Source: an uncultured Kordiimonadaceae bacterium
Lineage (GTDB): Bacteria; Pseudomonadota; Alphaproteobacteria; Sphingomonadales; Emcibacteraceae
Reading direction: 5' to 3'
Length of the DNA: 32,158 nucleotides
NCBI GenBank assembly: GCA_937914685.1
Contig: CALDNY010000308.1
Span: 1-32,158 of the forward strand
Position numbers and translations under genes: made by a program. The notes below the pieces were generated by a model. The model was not told the origin of the DNA, did not search any database, and saw only the letters and a program-made list of their open reading frames with translations. Positions 20,995 through 31,520 of this stretch are shown here, in pieces (positions within the stretch are counted from its first letter, which is position 1; every line of letters begins with the position of its first letter).

Positions 20995-22149
20995 ATGTTA
21001 CCAGAAAAGAAGCCAGCTTCACCGCTGTTCTCGTCTGGCCCTTGTGCAAAACGCCCAGGCTGGACAGTTAAAAATTTACAAAGCGCACCGTTAGGTCGCT
21101 CACATCGTGCCGCTATTGGCAAATCACGTTTAAAAGAAGCTATCGACAGAACCCATGCTATGCTTGGGCTGCCCCAAGATTATTTGATCGGCATTGTGCC
21201 GGGCTCTGATACAGGTGCCGTTGAAATGGCACTATGGTCAATGCTTGGTCAGCGCGGCGTTGATATGCTTGCATGGGAAAGTTTTGGCAGCGGTTGGATT
21301 ACCGATGTTACAAAACAATTAAAGCTTAATGACGTGCGTAAAATCGAAGCACCATACGGTGAACTTCCTGATTTATCCTTAGTGGATCCGGGCCGTGATG
21401 TCGTATTCACATGGAATGGAACCACGTCTGGCGTAAAGGTACCCAATGCTGATTGGATATCTGATAATCGGGCGGGCTTGACCATTTGTGATGCTACTTC
21501 GGCGGCATTTGCCATGGACTTACCATGGGATAAGTTGGATGTTACGACGTTTTCTTGGCAAAAAGTAATGGGCGGCGAAGGGGCGCACGGCATGATTATA
21601 TTATCACCCCGTGCCGTTGAACGTCTTGAAAGTTATACGCCAGCGTGGCCAATCCCAAAAATTTTCCGTTTAACAAAAAATGGAAAATTGATCAGCGGTA
21701 TTTTCTCAGGGGCGACCATCAATACGCCCTCAATGCTTTGTGTCGAAGATTATCTTGATGCTCTTAATTGGGCCGATAGTGTTGGTGGTCTAAAAGGGCT
21801 TATCAAACGATCTGAGGCCAATCTAGCTGTGCTTCGTAAATGGGTTGAAAAGACAGATTGGGTGGATTTTCTAAGCCAAGAACAATCGACCATTTCCAAT
21901 ACATCCGTTTGCTTAAAAATCACTGCGAGTTGGTTCACCGCTCTAAGCGATGAAGATCAAGCGGCGGCCGCGAAAAAACTTGTTCGTCTCTTAGACGAAA
22001 ATGATGTGGCTTATGATATTGGCTCTTATCGCGATGCACCTGCGGGACTTCGTATCTGGGCTGGTTCGACCATTGAAAGCACAGATTTAAAAGCATTGAC
22101 GCCGTGGCTTAACTGGGCTCACGCTCACGTTCAAAATCTTTATAAATAA
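20995..22149 (+). CDS. serC: Phosphoserine aminotransferase
   Basis: [80 protein letters not shown] (PLP Lys). Confidence 0.96.
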   Translation: MLPEKKPASPLFSSGPCAKRPGWTVKNLQSAPLGRSHRAAIGKSRLKEAIDRTHAMLGLPQDYLIGIVPGSDTGAVEMALWSMLGQRGVDMLAWESFGSGWITDVTKQLKLNDVRKIEAPYGELPDLSLVDPGRDVVFTWNGTTSGVKVPNADWISDNRAGLTICDATSAAFAMDLPWDKLDVTTFSWQKVMGGEGAHGMIILSPRAVERLESYTPAWPIPKIFRLTKNGKLISGIFSGATINTPSMLCVEDYLDALNWADSVGGLKGLIKRSEANLAVLRKWVEKTDWVDFLSQEQSTISNTSVCLKITASWFTALSDEDQAAAAKKLVRLLDENDVAYDIGSYRDAPAGLRIWAGSTIESTDLKALTPWLNWAHAHVQNLYK

Positions 22150-22185
22150 ATTTAAAATCTATTATATTCTTGAAAGGTAAACCTG

Positions 22186-23763
22186 ATGGTTAAGGTCCTT
22201 ATTTCTGATAAATTAAGCCCACTCGCTAAGGAAATTTTTGAGCGTCGTGGCATCGAAGTTGATCAAATTGTTGGTCTGACAAAAGAAGAACTAGAAGCAA
22301 TAATCCATAAATATGATGGTCTTGCAATTCGTTCTGCAACGAAAGTAACGCCGAAAATTTTAGCGGCAGCCAAAAACTTAAAAGTGGTTGGTCGCGCGGG
22401 AATCGGTGTCGATAATGTGGATATCCCAGCCGCAACAAGTAAAGGTGTTGTTGTCATGAACACGCCTTTTGGGAACAGTATCACAACAGCGGAGCATGCC
22501 ATTGCCATGATGTTTGCGATTGCTCGTCAAATTCCAGAAGCCAATGCCTCTACCCACGCTGGCAAATGGGAAAAATCTCGTTTTATGGGGGTCGAGCTAA
22601 CCTCTAAAACTCTTGGTATTATAGGGTGTGGCAATATTGGTGCTATTGTTGCAAATCGCGCTATTGGCCTTAAAATGAAAGTGATTGCCTATGATCCTTT
22701 CTTATCGGAGGAGCGGGCAGAGGAAATTGGTGTTGAAAAAATAGAGCTTGATCAATTGCTAGCGCGGGCAGACTTTATCTCACTTCATACACCGCTAACG
22801 GATAACACCCGTGGTATTCTTGGAGAGAAAGCCTTCAAGAAAATGAAAGACGGTGTTCGTATTGTCAATTGTGCGCGCGGCGGCCTTATTGATGAAGCGG
22901 CTCTTAAAGTTGCGCTGGATAATGGTAAAGTTGCGGGCGTTGCTCTTGATGTGTTTGAAGTTGAACCGGCTAAAGAAAACCCATTATTTGCTTATGAAAA
23001 TCTTGTGGCAACACCGCATTTAGGGGCGTCTACTTCGGAAGCTCAAGTCAATGTTGCGGTTCAGGTAGCAGAACAAATGGCTGATTATTTACTCGATGGC
23101 GCGGTTACAAATGCACTTAATATGCCAAGTTTGACAGCAGAACAGTCAAATCGTCTTAGCCCCTATATGTCACTTGTAAGGCAATTAGGAAGTTTTGTTG
23201 GTCAATTAACACAAGATGTTATTAAAGAAATTAAAATCGAATATCAGGGGGAAGTGACTAAGCTTAATGTTCGCCCGTTAACATCAATTGTTGTTGAAGG
23301 ATTGCTGAGCCCCTTGATGAATAATGTCAATATGGTCAATGCCTTAAGTACGGCAAAAGAACGTGATATTGATGTCATAGAAAGCAAAAATGAAGGCGCT
23401 GGCGATTATCTTACATTGGTCAGGGTCACGGTGATTACCCAAAAAGGAAAGCTAGCGATTGAAGGAACATTATTTGCAGATCGCCGCCCTCGAATTGTGA
23501 GTGTTGATGATATTCGCTTAGAAGGTGAGCTTACTGAAAATATGATTTTTGCCACAAATAATGACCAACCAGGTTTCATTGGTTCCCTTGGCTCCATTTT
23601 AGGGGATGGTGGTTTGAACATAGCAACATTCAGCCTTGGCCGTCATGCCGAAGGCGGTAGAGCTATTGCTTTAGTTGCTATTGATCATCCAGCCTCAAAG
23701 GAGGTGATTCTAAAAATTGAAACTCTTGATCAAGTACGCCGCGTCAAGTCACTCAATTTTTAA
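22186..23763 (+). CDS. serA: D-3-phosphoglycerate dehydrogenase with C-terminal ACT domain
   Basis: LGIIGCGNIGAIVANRAIGLKMKVIAYDPF, NCARGGLIDEAAL, ATPHLGASTSEAQVNVA, C-terminal ACT domain. Confidence 0.98.
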   Translation: MVKVLISDKLSPLAKEIFERRGIEVDQIVGLTKEELEAIIHKYDGLAIRSATKVTPKILAAAKNLKVVGRAGIGVDNVDIPAATSKGVVVMNTPFGNSITTAEHAIAMMFAIARQIPEANASTHAGKWEKSRFMGVELTSKTLGIIGCGNIGAIVANRAIGLKMKVIAYDPFLSEERAEEIGVEKIELDQLLARADFISLHTPLTDNTRGILGEKAFKKMKDGVRIVNCARGGLIDEAALKVALDNGKVAGVALDVFEVEPAKENPLFAYENLVATPHLGASTSEAQVNVAVQVAEQMADYLLDGAVTNALNMPSLTAEQSNRLSPYMSLVRQLGSFVGQLTQDVIKEIKIEYQGEVTKLNVRPLTSIVVEGLLSPLMNNVNMVNALSTAKERDIDVIESKNEGAGDYLTLVRVTVITQKGKLAIEGTLFADRRPRIVSVDDIRLEGELTENMIFATNNDQPGFIGSLGSILGDGGLNIATFSLGRHAEGGRAIALVAIDHPASKEVILKIETLDQVRRVKSLNF

Positions 23764-23791
23764 AAATCAATTCGTAGTTTTTTAACGAAAA

Positions 23792-23821
23792 GGGAAGACT
23801 AAATAGTCTTCTCTTTTTTTT
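23792..23821 (+). terminator. Rho-independent terminator downstream of serA
   Basis: GGGAAGACT-aaat-AGTCTTCTC stem (one G-U) followed by a run of T. Confidence 0.9.
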
Positions 23822-23829
23822 GGTCTTTT

Positions 23830-23860
23830 TTGACCTTTTCGTTTTGGGAATTGATATAAT
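23830..23860 (+). promoter_or_regulatory. Candidate promoter of hisZ (TTGACC-N19-TATAAT)
   Basis: Perfect TATAAT at 23855-23860; TTGACC at 23830-23835 with a long 19-nt spacer. Confidence 0.45.
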
Positions 23861-23915
23861 AAGTGATATAAGCACTGCGAACTTTATAATGAAATGAAAA
23901 TGGCGCTTTTTAATA

Positions 23916-25064
23916 ATGCTTAAACCGAATGAAACGGCTCTTCTGCCAGAAGGATTGCACGATACACTTGTGGGCGACGCCATACAGGAAAATAAAGTAA
24001 TCGATAATCTTTTAAGCACCTTTATCGCTAACGGCTATGACCTAATTTCACCGCCTCTTGTGGAATTTGAAGAAAGTCTTCTGCTTGGCCCGGGCAAGGC
24101 TCAATCAAGGAATATGTTTCGCCTTATGGATCCTGCCTCACAACGGATGATGGGTGTGCGAACTGATATGACCGGTCAAGTGGCTCGTATTGCTCAATCC
24201 CGCCTTGGCAAGAGTCCAAGGCCGCTTCGTCTAAGTTACGCGGGCGATGTGTTGCGTGTTAAAGGAACGCAGTTGCGCCCGGAACGCCAATTCAAGCAGG
24301 CAGGTGTTGAATTAATAGGCTCAGAGACGACACAGGCTTATGTGGAGATTATCTTATTGGCCCACAGCACCTTAAAAAAAGTTGGTGTAAAAAAACTCAG
24401 TGTTGATTTAACATTACCGTTACTCGTCCCTACAATATGCCAAGGATTAGGACTTAGTGACAGTCTTAGCAATTCTGTGCGCCACGCGCTTAATACAAAA
24501 GATATTGGTGAATTAAATAATATCGACGGTGCTATCGGTGATATCAGTCGGGCCATATTAACAGGAGCAGGCCCTGCTGATAAATGCTTAAGTATCTTAA
24601 GTGGATTAGACTTACCCAAAGCGGCACAAACCATGTGCGATGAATTAACAGATTTGGTGAGCCGCCTTAAAGAAATGTCTGCGGATTTGCTGATCACCAT
24701 TGATCCCGGTGAATATACAGGATTTGAATATCAAACAGGGATTAGCTTTTGTTTATTTGCTGGCGGAGTGCGCGGCGAACTTGGTCGTGGTGGTCGTTAT
24801 CTGGTGAATGCAGAACTTAGCGGCGGCGAGCCGGCTACGGGGTTTTCTCTTTATTTGGATAGTCTCATGCGCGCCCTTGGTGATTATGATCAACAAGAAC
24901 GCGTTTTTGTCGGCCTTGGCACCGAGCGTAGCGAAATTGAAAAACTACATGATCAAGGCTATAGAACTGTCCAAGGGTTAACGCATGTTTCTGATATAAA
25001 ATCAGAAGCAAAGCGAATGGAATGTGAAAATATTTGGTCAGATGGTCAAATTAAAAAAGTGTAA
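23916..25064 (+). CDS. hisZ: ATP phosphoribosyltransferase regulatory subunit HisZ
   Basis: Class II HisRS-like core: FRLMDPASQRMMGVRTDMTGQVARIAQSRL, RPLRLSYAGDVLR, PERQFKQAGVELIGS; lacks full HisRS C-terminal domain. Confidence 0.9.
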   Translation: MLKPNETALLPEGLHDTLVGDAIQENKVIDNLLSTFIANGYDLISPPLVEFEESLLLGPGKAQSRNMFRLMDPASQRMMGVRTDMTGQVARIAQSRLGKSPRPLRLSYAGDVLRVKGTQLRPERQFKQAGVELIGSETTQAYVEIILLAHSTLKKVGVKKLSVDLTLPLLVPTICQGLGLSDSLSNSVRHALNTKDIGELNNIDGAIGDISRAILTGAGPADKCLSILSGLDLPKAAQTMCDELTDLVSRLKEMSADLLITIDPGEYTGFEYQTGISFCLFAGGVRGELGRGGRYLVNAELSGGEPATGFSLYLDSLMRALGDYDQQERVFVGLGTERSEIEKLHDQGYRTVQGLTHVSDIKSEAKRMECENIWSDGQIKKV

Positions 25065-25077
25065 TTTTGAATTATGA

Positions 25078-26433
<1,356 letters not shown>

Positions 26434-27327
26434 TTATTGGTCTATGGTAATCATGCCATCATCAGTGGCGGCACTTTGCATGGCTTTTTGTAGTTTTTCA
26501 AAGGCGCGTACTTCAATTTGACGTACCCGTTCACGGCTGATGTTATATTCAAGACTTAATGCTTCCAAAGTTTTGGGAACTTCTGCTAATCTGCGTTCTT
26601 TAATAATATGTTGTTCGCGTTCATTAAGGTTGGTCATAGCACCTACCATTAATTGACGCCTATAATCCAATTCTTCAGAGGCGGCGTAAGCTGTTTCTTG
26701 ATCTGGAGTATCCTCATCAACAAGCCAATCCTGCCATTCTCCTTCGATGTCAGCACGCATAGGGGCATTCAATGAATGATCACTGCCGGCCATACGTTGG
26801 TTCATTTGCACCACTTCTTCTTCTTTAACATCCAATTTTGTGGCAATTGCTTTGACGTGGTCTGGGTGAAGGTCGCCTTCTTCAATAGCGTCAAGTTGGC
26901 CTTTAATACGGCGTAGATTAAAAAATAATTTTTTCTGGGCCGCAGTGGTACCGATTTTTACCAGTGACCATGACCGCAGAATATATTCATGTATCGATGC
27001 TTTAATCCACCACATAGCATAAGTGGCAAGCCTAAAGCCTTTATCGGGGTCAAAACGTTTAACCGCCTGCATCATACCAACATTTCCCTCGGAAATAAGG
27101 TCGCCAATAGGAAGGCCGTAACCACGATATCCCATGGCAATTTTAGCAACCAATCTAAGATGCGATGTGACAAGCTTATGGGCCGCGTCCGTATCGCCAT
27201 GTTCGGTCCATGATTTGGCCAACATAAATTCTTCGTCTGGTTTAAGCATGGGAAACTTACGTATTTCCTGTAAGTAGCGTGTTAAACTACCCTCAGGAGA
27301 AATAGTTGGTAAGTTATTTTTTGTCAT
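26434..27327 (-). CDS. rpoH: RNA polymerase heat-shock sigma factor RpoH
   Basis: GNVGMMQAVKRFDPDKGFRLATYAMWWIKASIHEYILRSWSLVKIGTTAAQKKLFFNLRR (RpoH box), C-terminal LSLEYNISRERVRQIEVRAFEKL. Confidence 0.97.
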   Translation of the reverse strand: MTKNNLPTISPEGSLTRYLQEIRKFPMLKPDEEFMLAKSWTEHGDTDAAHKLVTSHLRLVAKIAMGYRGYGLPIGDLISEGNVGMMQAVKRFDPDKGFRLATYAMWWIKASIHEYILRSWSLVKIGTTAAQKKLFFNLRRIKGQLDAIEEGDLHPDHVKAIATKLDVKEEEVVQMNQRMAGSDHSLNAPMRADIEGEWQDWLVDEDTPDQETAYAASEELDYRRQLMVGAMTNLNEREQHIIKERRLAEVPKTLEALSLEYNISRERVRQIEVRAFEKLQKAMQSAATDDGMITIDQ

Positions 27328-27387
27328 ATGACCTAATCCCTCTCATTATTTTTTCCGATTAATTATATTAAAACATTAGGGCAGTAT

Positions 27388-28428
27388 TTAGGCGGTCTCT
27401 AACGCTTCGATTAATCGTTTCATATCATTTGGTAATTCTATTTCAAATGTCAAGTGCTCACCCGTCGTTGGATGCTTGAATCCAATAAGATAAGCATGTA
27501 AAGCCTGACGATTAAAAGTGGCTAAGACCTGCTTTGCCAGATCAGAGAAATTTTTGGTTGGATTGCTACGACGATTATAAAGCGGATCCCCTAACAAGGG
27601 ATACCCTAAATGAGCCATATGAGCCCGTACTTGATGGGTGCGTCCGGTCTCTAATCTGCATTCAACTAACGAAATGCTGGGTGGTAGGCTGTTTTTTATA
27701 GAATCACGAGTGGTGATCTTGCGCATCGGCTCAATTCTTCTGATAACTTTATAATGGGTAACCGCCCTTTTGCCACCGTCGCGAACAGCAATTTTCAATC
27801 TATTTTTTGGGTCACGCTTTAAAGGCGCGTCAATAGTGCCTTTGGTGGGATTAGGCACTCCCCACGTCATGGCGTAATAGGCTCGCTCTAATGTATGGTT
27901 TTCAAATTGCTTTGATAATTTTTGATGGGCAATATCCGACTTTGCAGCGACCATAAGCCCAGTTGTATCCTTATCAATTCTATGGACGATGCCGGGGCGT
28001 TTAACACCATTAATACCCGATAAGCTATCACCACAATGATAAATTAAGGCATTGACAAGGGTGCCAGTGCTATTACCAGGAGCCGGGTGAACCACAAGCC
28101 CCGCGGGTTTATTTAAAACAATCAGATGGTCATCTTCATAATGAATATCAAGGGGAATATCTTCACCGAGTGGCTCGGGGTCAATTATTTCTGGAACAAT
28201 GATAGAAAATGCTTCTCCGGGTTTGACCCGGTGCGATGGGTCGTCTATTTTCAAGTCTTGATTTTGTCCGTTCGCAGATGTTCTCATTACCTGACCATCT
28301 ATGATTAGGTTTTTAAGGCGTGAGCGGCTAACATCATCCAGTTTTAAACTTAGGAATTTATCAAGGCGTAAGCCTTTTTCATCTTCCTCGACCACTGTTT
28401 CGTATTTATGAGGTATATATAAAGTCAT
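27388..28428 (-). CDS. rluD: Ribosomal large subunit pseudouridine synthase, RluD-type
   Basis: S4 domain RLDKFLSLKLDDVSRSRLKNLI; VLNKPAGLVVHPAPGN; GIVHRIDKDTTGLMVAAKS; ECRLETGRTHQVRAHMAHLGYPLLGDPLY. Confidence 0.94.
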   Translation of the reverse strand: MTLYIPHKYETVVEEDEKGLRLDKFLSLKLDDVSRSRLKNLIIDGQVMRTSANGQNQDLKIDDPSHRVKPGEAFSIIVPEIIDPEPLGEDIPLDIHYEDDHLIVLNKPAGLVVHPAPGNSTGTLVNALIYHCGDSLSGINGVKRPGIVHRIDKDTTGLMVAAKSDIAHQKLSKQFENHTLERAYYAMTWGVPNPTKGTIDAPLKRDPKNRLKIAVRDGGKRAVTHYKVIRRIEPMRKITTRDSIKNSLPPSISLVECRLETGRTHQVRAHMAHLGYPLLGDPLYNRRSNPTKNFSDLAKQVLATFNRQALHAYLIGFKHPTTGEHLTFEIELPNDMKRLIEALETA

Positions 28429-28801
28429 GTCAGAAGAACCAATGCCAAAAAATCAACGTTTACTCAAGGGAATTGTGATTTTCTTGGGAATATTAATAAT
28501 TGCGATGGTTATTATAATCATTGTTGCCTCAATCATGAAGTATAAAGATCAAAAGAGTGCAGAGGCTGCGTTGGTTGAAAAATATCAAGTAGAGCAAGCC
28601 TTGAAGCAACCTATAATGCAAAAAAATACGGGCCCTTTTGCTATGGATTTACCACTTGAGAGCGGCGAGGAAATTTTAAGTGTGCAAAGTGAGGATAAGG
28701 GCATAATAATAACAATTGGCAGACAGGGCCGTATTATAAGAATCATTCTTGTTGATTATAACGCAAATATTATTGGCACTATTAATGTATCGCGCCCATA
28801 A
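28427..28801 (+). CDS. Small single-pass membrane protein, possibly DUF6476-like
   Basis: N-terminal TM helix (IVIFLGILIIAMVIIIIVASIM) and conserved-looking C-terminal domain; start may be ATG 28442, which has better SD spacing. Confidence 0.65.
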   Translation: MSEEPMPKNQRLLKGIVIFLGILIIAMVIIIIVASIMKYKDQKSAEAALVEKYQVEQALKQPIMQKNTGPFAMDLPLESGEEILSVQSEDKGIIITIGRQGRIIRIILVDYNANIIGTINVSRP

Positions 28802-28802
28802 G

Positions 28803-29120
28803 CTATTTATCTTCCACGGGCAGGGAAAGTTTAATTAGGCCCTTCATTTTATTAGGATCAATGGGTTTGCCTCGGCGAAGAATGCTAATTCGTCCGGCGC
28901 GCGCCAGTGACTTTGCCTGTTGCTTTACGGCAATTAGATATTTACGCCAAATATCATCAGGATCAGTTTCTTTGGCGCGATCCTTGGCTATTGATATGGC
29001 AATATCGTTGGGGCTAACGGGCGCACCACTAGATACGGCGTCTAATATATAAAGCCGAATAGGATCTTCCTGAATTTCAGCTTCTTGATTTTGTTCATTT
29101 TTATCAGTCATGGATGCCAT
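28803..29120 (-). CDS. DUF3253-like small protein
   Basis: IRLYILDAVSSGAPVSPNDIAISIA...WRKYLIAVKQQAKSLARAGRISILRRGKPIDPNKMKGLIKLSL resembles DUF3253; start may be ATG 29111. Confidence 0.75.
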   Translation of the reverse strand: MASMTDKNEQNQEAEIQEDPIRLYILDAVSSGAPVSPNDIAISIAKDRAKETDPDDIWRKYLIAVKQQAKSLARAGRISILRRGKPIDPNKMKGLIKLSLPVEDK

Positions 29121-29208
29121 CTATCATGCTTTTATATAAGATGCACTATATTTTACAGTTATGAACATTTATATATAAGAATAATTTTAATCATACGAGA
29201 ATTAATAT

Positions 29209-29829
29209 ATGTCATTTATTTATCTGCCATGGGGAATTTTAATCGGTTTAATCATGGCAGCTCCATTAGGTCCGGTAAATATCATTTGTATAAGACGGGC
29301 CATAAACAAAGGACCGGTCAATGGATTTGTTGTTGGCTTAGGGGCTACTGTGGCTGATGGTATGTTTGGCACTATGGCCGCATTCGGTTTGCTATCGGTG
29401 ACAAAGATATTAGAAGATATTAACGGATGGATCGAAGTGGTAGGTGGACTTGTTTTAATAGTTGTTGCCATAAAATTATGGTTTAGCCACCCGCATGTTG
29501 ATGATGTTCGTGATACGTATAAAGATAGAATTAAAGCTGCCATTGGCACATTTTTTCTAACAGTAACTAATCCCATGACAATCATCGGCTTTGTCGCTTT
29601 GTTTGTGGGCTTAGGTCTTGGTGATATGGGGAAAAATTATTTAAATGCGGGCCTCATATCATTGGGCATTGTGGTGGGGTCTATTTTATGGTGGGCTATT
29701 TTATCCATTAGCGCCCATAAAATATCAAAGAAATTATCGGATAATCATCTGGCGAATATTAATAAAGTGTCAGCGTCATTTATTTTTGTTTTTGGCGTTG
29801 TGGCGCTCGGCAAGAATTTTCTTTTATAA
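29209..29829 (+). CDS. LysE-family translocator
   Basis: Multi-TM; AAPLGPVNIICIRRAINKGPVNGFVVGLGATVADGMFG, FFLTVTNPMTIIGF. Confidence 0.9.
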   Translation: MSFIYLPWGILIGLIMAAPLGPVNIICIRRAINKGPVNGFVVGLGATVADGMFGTMAAFGLLSVTKILEDINGWIEVVGGLVLIVVAIKLWFSHPHVDDVRDTYKDRIKAAIGTFFLTVTNPMTIIGFVALFVGLGLGDMGKNYLNAGLISLGIVVGSILWWAILSISAHKISKKLSDNHLANINKVSASFIFVFGVVALGKNFLL

Positions 29830-30615
29830 GGTCATTTTTCCTGTTGCTATAAAAGCTCCGTTTTTAAAATGAGGTTTATTATAAAGATAAGGTGATCCAT
29901 CAGGATGGGTGACGGTTCCACCCGCCGCATTTAAAACAGCGTGCCCGGCCGCGGTGTCCCATTCCATTGTTGGGCCGAAGCGAGGATAAAAATCGGCTTT
30001 CCCTTGGGCGAGGAGGCAAAATTTAAGAGAACTGCCGATGGAAAGAATATTTGTAACTTTATATTTTTCAAGCAAATCATTGGTTTCTTGATCTCTGTGA
30101 GATTTGCTGGCCACGGCTGAGATACCTTCTTTTGGGATATCCCGTACTTTTATGATTTGTTCTTGTTGCAAGGTTTTTAAATCAATAACGTTTTGTAGGG
30201 TCGCTACATTAGTATTCTTTGCCGTATATAAAGTACCAAGAGCGGGGGCATAAACAATAGCAAAAGTGGGTATGCCATTTTCAATTAAAGCTATATTGAC
30301 GGTAAACTCGTTACGACGTGCCACGAATTCTTTAGTGCCATCAAGAGGATCAACGAGCCAAAAGACAGTATCCACTTTAGGAATATAGCCATCGCTGACA
30401 CTTTCCTCAGCGATGATCGGAATTTGTGGTGTAATTTTTTTAAGATCTTTAAGAATAATTTTTTCAGCGGCTTGATCGGCGATGGTAACAGGCGATTTAT
30501 CATCTTTATAATTTACTTCAAAACCATGGCTATGAATTTCCATTATTTTTTCCCCAGCCTTTAGTGCCGTTTGGCGAAGAATTTTTGTATAATGGATGTA
30601 TTTTTCCTCATTCAT
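29824..30615 (-). CDS. cysQ: 3'(2'),5'-bisphosphate nucleotidase CysQ, inositol monophosphatase family
   Basis: DKSPVTIADQAAEK, IPIIAEES, FWLVDPLDGTKEFVARRNEFTVNIALIENG, WDTAAGHAVLNAAGG. Confidence 0.94.
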   Translation of the reverse strand: MNEEKYIHYTKILRQTALKAGEKIMEIHSHGFEVNYKDDKSPVTIADQAAEKIILKDLKKITPQIPIIAEESVSDGYIPKVDTVFWLVDPLDGTKEFVARRNEFTVNIALIENGIPTFAIVYAPALGTLYTAKNTNVATLQNVIDLKTLQQEQIIKVRDIPKEGISAVASKSHRDQETNDLLEKYKVTNILSIGSSLKFCLLAQGKADFYPRFGPTMEWDTAAGHAVLNAAGGTVTHPDGSPYLYNKPHFKNGAFIATGKMTL

Positions 30616-30671
30616 AATATTGATAATTACTTTCTAGATTAAAACGACATAATGATAACAGGATTATTTTC

Positions 30672-30699
30672 TTGAAATATAGCTTTTGATTTTTATACT
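30672..30699 (+). promoter_or_regulatory. Candidate sigma70 promoter of chpT (TTGAAA-N16-TATACT)
   Basis: TTGAAA at 30672-30677, TATACT at 30694-30699, upstream of ATG 30749. Confidence 0.6.
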
Positions 30700-30748
30700 G
30701 ACTATTATAAGAAGCCAATCTATATAATCGCAAGAAAGAAGTTTGTTT

Positions 30749-31375
30749 ATGAAAGAATTAGATTTTTCTGCTTTGTTATGTTCTCGCCTATGCCATGATT
30801 TAATTAGCCCCGTTGGTGCTATTTCAAACGGTATAGAGATTTTAAATGACGAAGATGATGACGTGATGCGTATGGAAGTTATGAAGCTTCTGGAATTAAG
30901 TGCCTCTCAAACTTCTAACCGTTTGAAATTTTACAGATTAGCCTTTGGGGCTGCGGGGGCTATTGGTGCCGTTATTCCGATTAGAGATGCCAAAAGTGCT
31001 TCAGAATCATTATTTGAAGATACAGCTGTTAACTTGCAATGGAATTCAGAAGTTGGCGAATTAAACAAGAATGGTGTTAAGTTACTTCTTAATATGGTGC
31101 TCGTAGCTAGCGAAAGTCTGATTCGTGGTGGTGATATAATCGTAAATGTCACAATAATTGGAGGTCAGCTGAATTTAGAGGTTAGCATCAGTGCCCAACG
31201 TATCATTTTTCAGGATAAAATACGGCTCACAATTTGCGGTGAAGTTGATGAAATTGAAACAGACCCTAAGATTGCACCTGCATATCTAGCGGCAAGTGTG
31301 GCAAAATTATTGAACAGTAAAGTGGAATATACCCCTCATAACGAGAATAGTTTCACCTTAAGTGCGAAGATTTGA
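30749..31375 (+). CDS. chpT: Histidine phosphotransferase ChpT (CckA-ChpT-CtrA phosphorelay)
   Basis: LLCSRLCHDLISPVGAISNGIEIL phospho-His helix, degenerate HATPase-like C-terminal half; start set to ATG 30749 rather than TTG 30743. Confidence 0.88.
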   Translation: MKELDFSALLCSRLCHDLISPVGAISNGIEILNDEDDDVMRMEVMKLLELSASQTSNRLKFYRLAFGAAGAIGAVIPIRDAKSASESLFEDTAVNLQWNSEVGELNKNGVKLLLNMVLVASESLIRGGDIIVNVTIIGGQLNLEVSISAQRIIFQDKIRLTICGEVDEIETDPKIAPAYLAASVAKLLNSKVEYTPHNENSFTLSAKI

Positions 31376-31520
31376 TATATCTTTTATGGTATTATTTTAA
31401 TAAATATTGATGTTTTTTTAAAATTAGCTGCAAAACGCGTAAAACTTTACTTCATTTTAACCAATTTCCTAGAAATTAGATTTGGGAGTACCCATATTCT
31501 AAATTAAAAAGGTAATTGGC

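Noticed and set aside
29131-29180. Repeated TTTATATAAGA-like strings upstream of lysE
   Set aside because: Short AT-rich matches expected by chance in this composition; could be -10 elements but no convincing -35.
29220-29585. 121-aa minus ORF
   Set aside because: Antisense shadow of the LysE-family gene.
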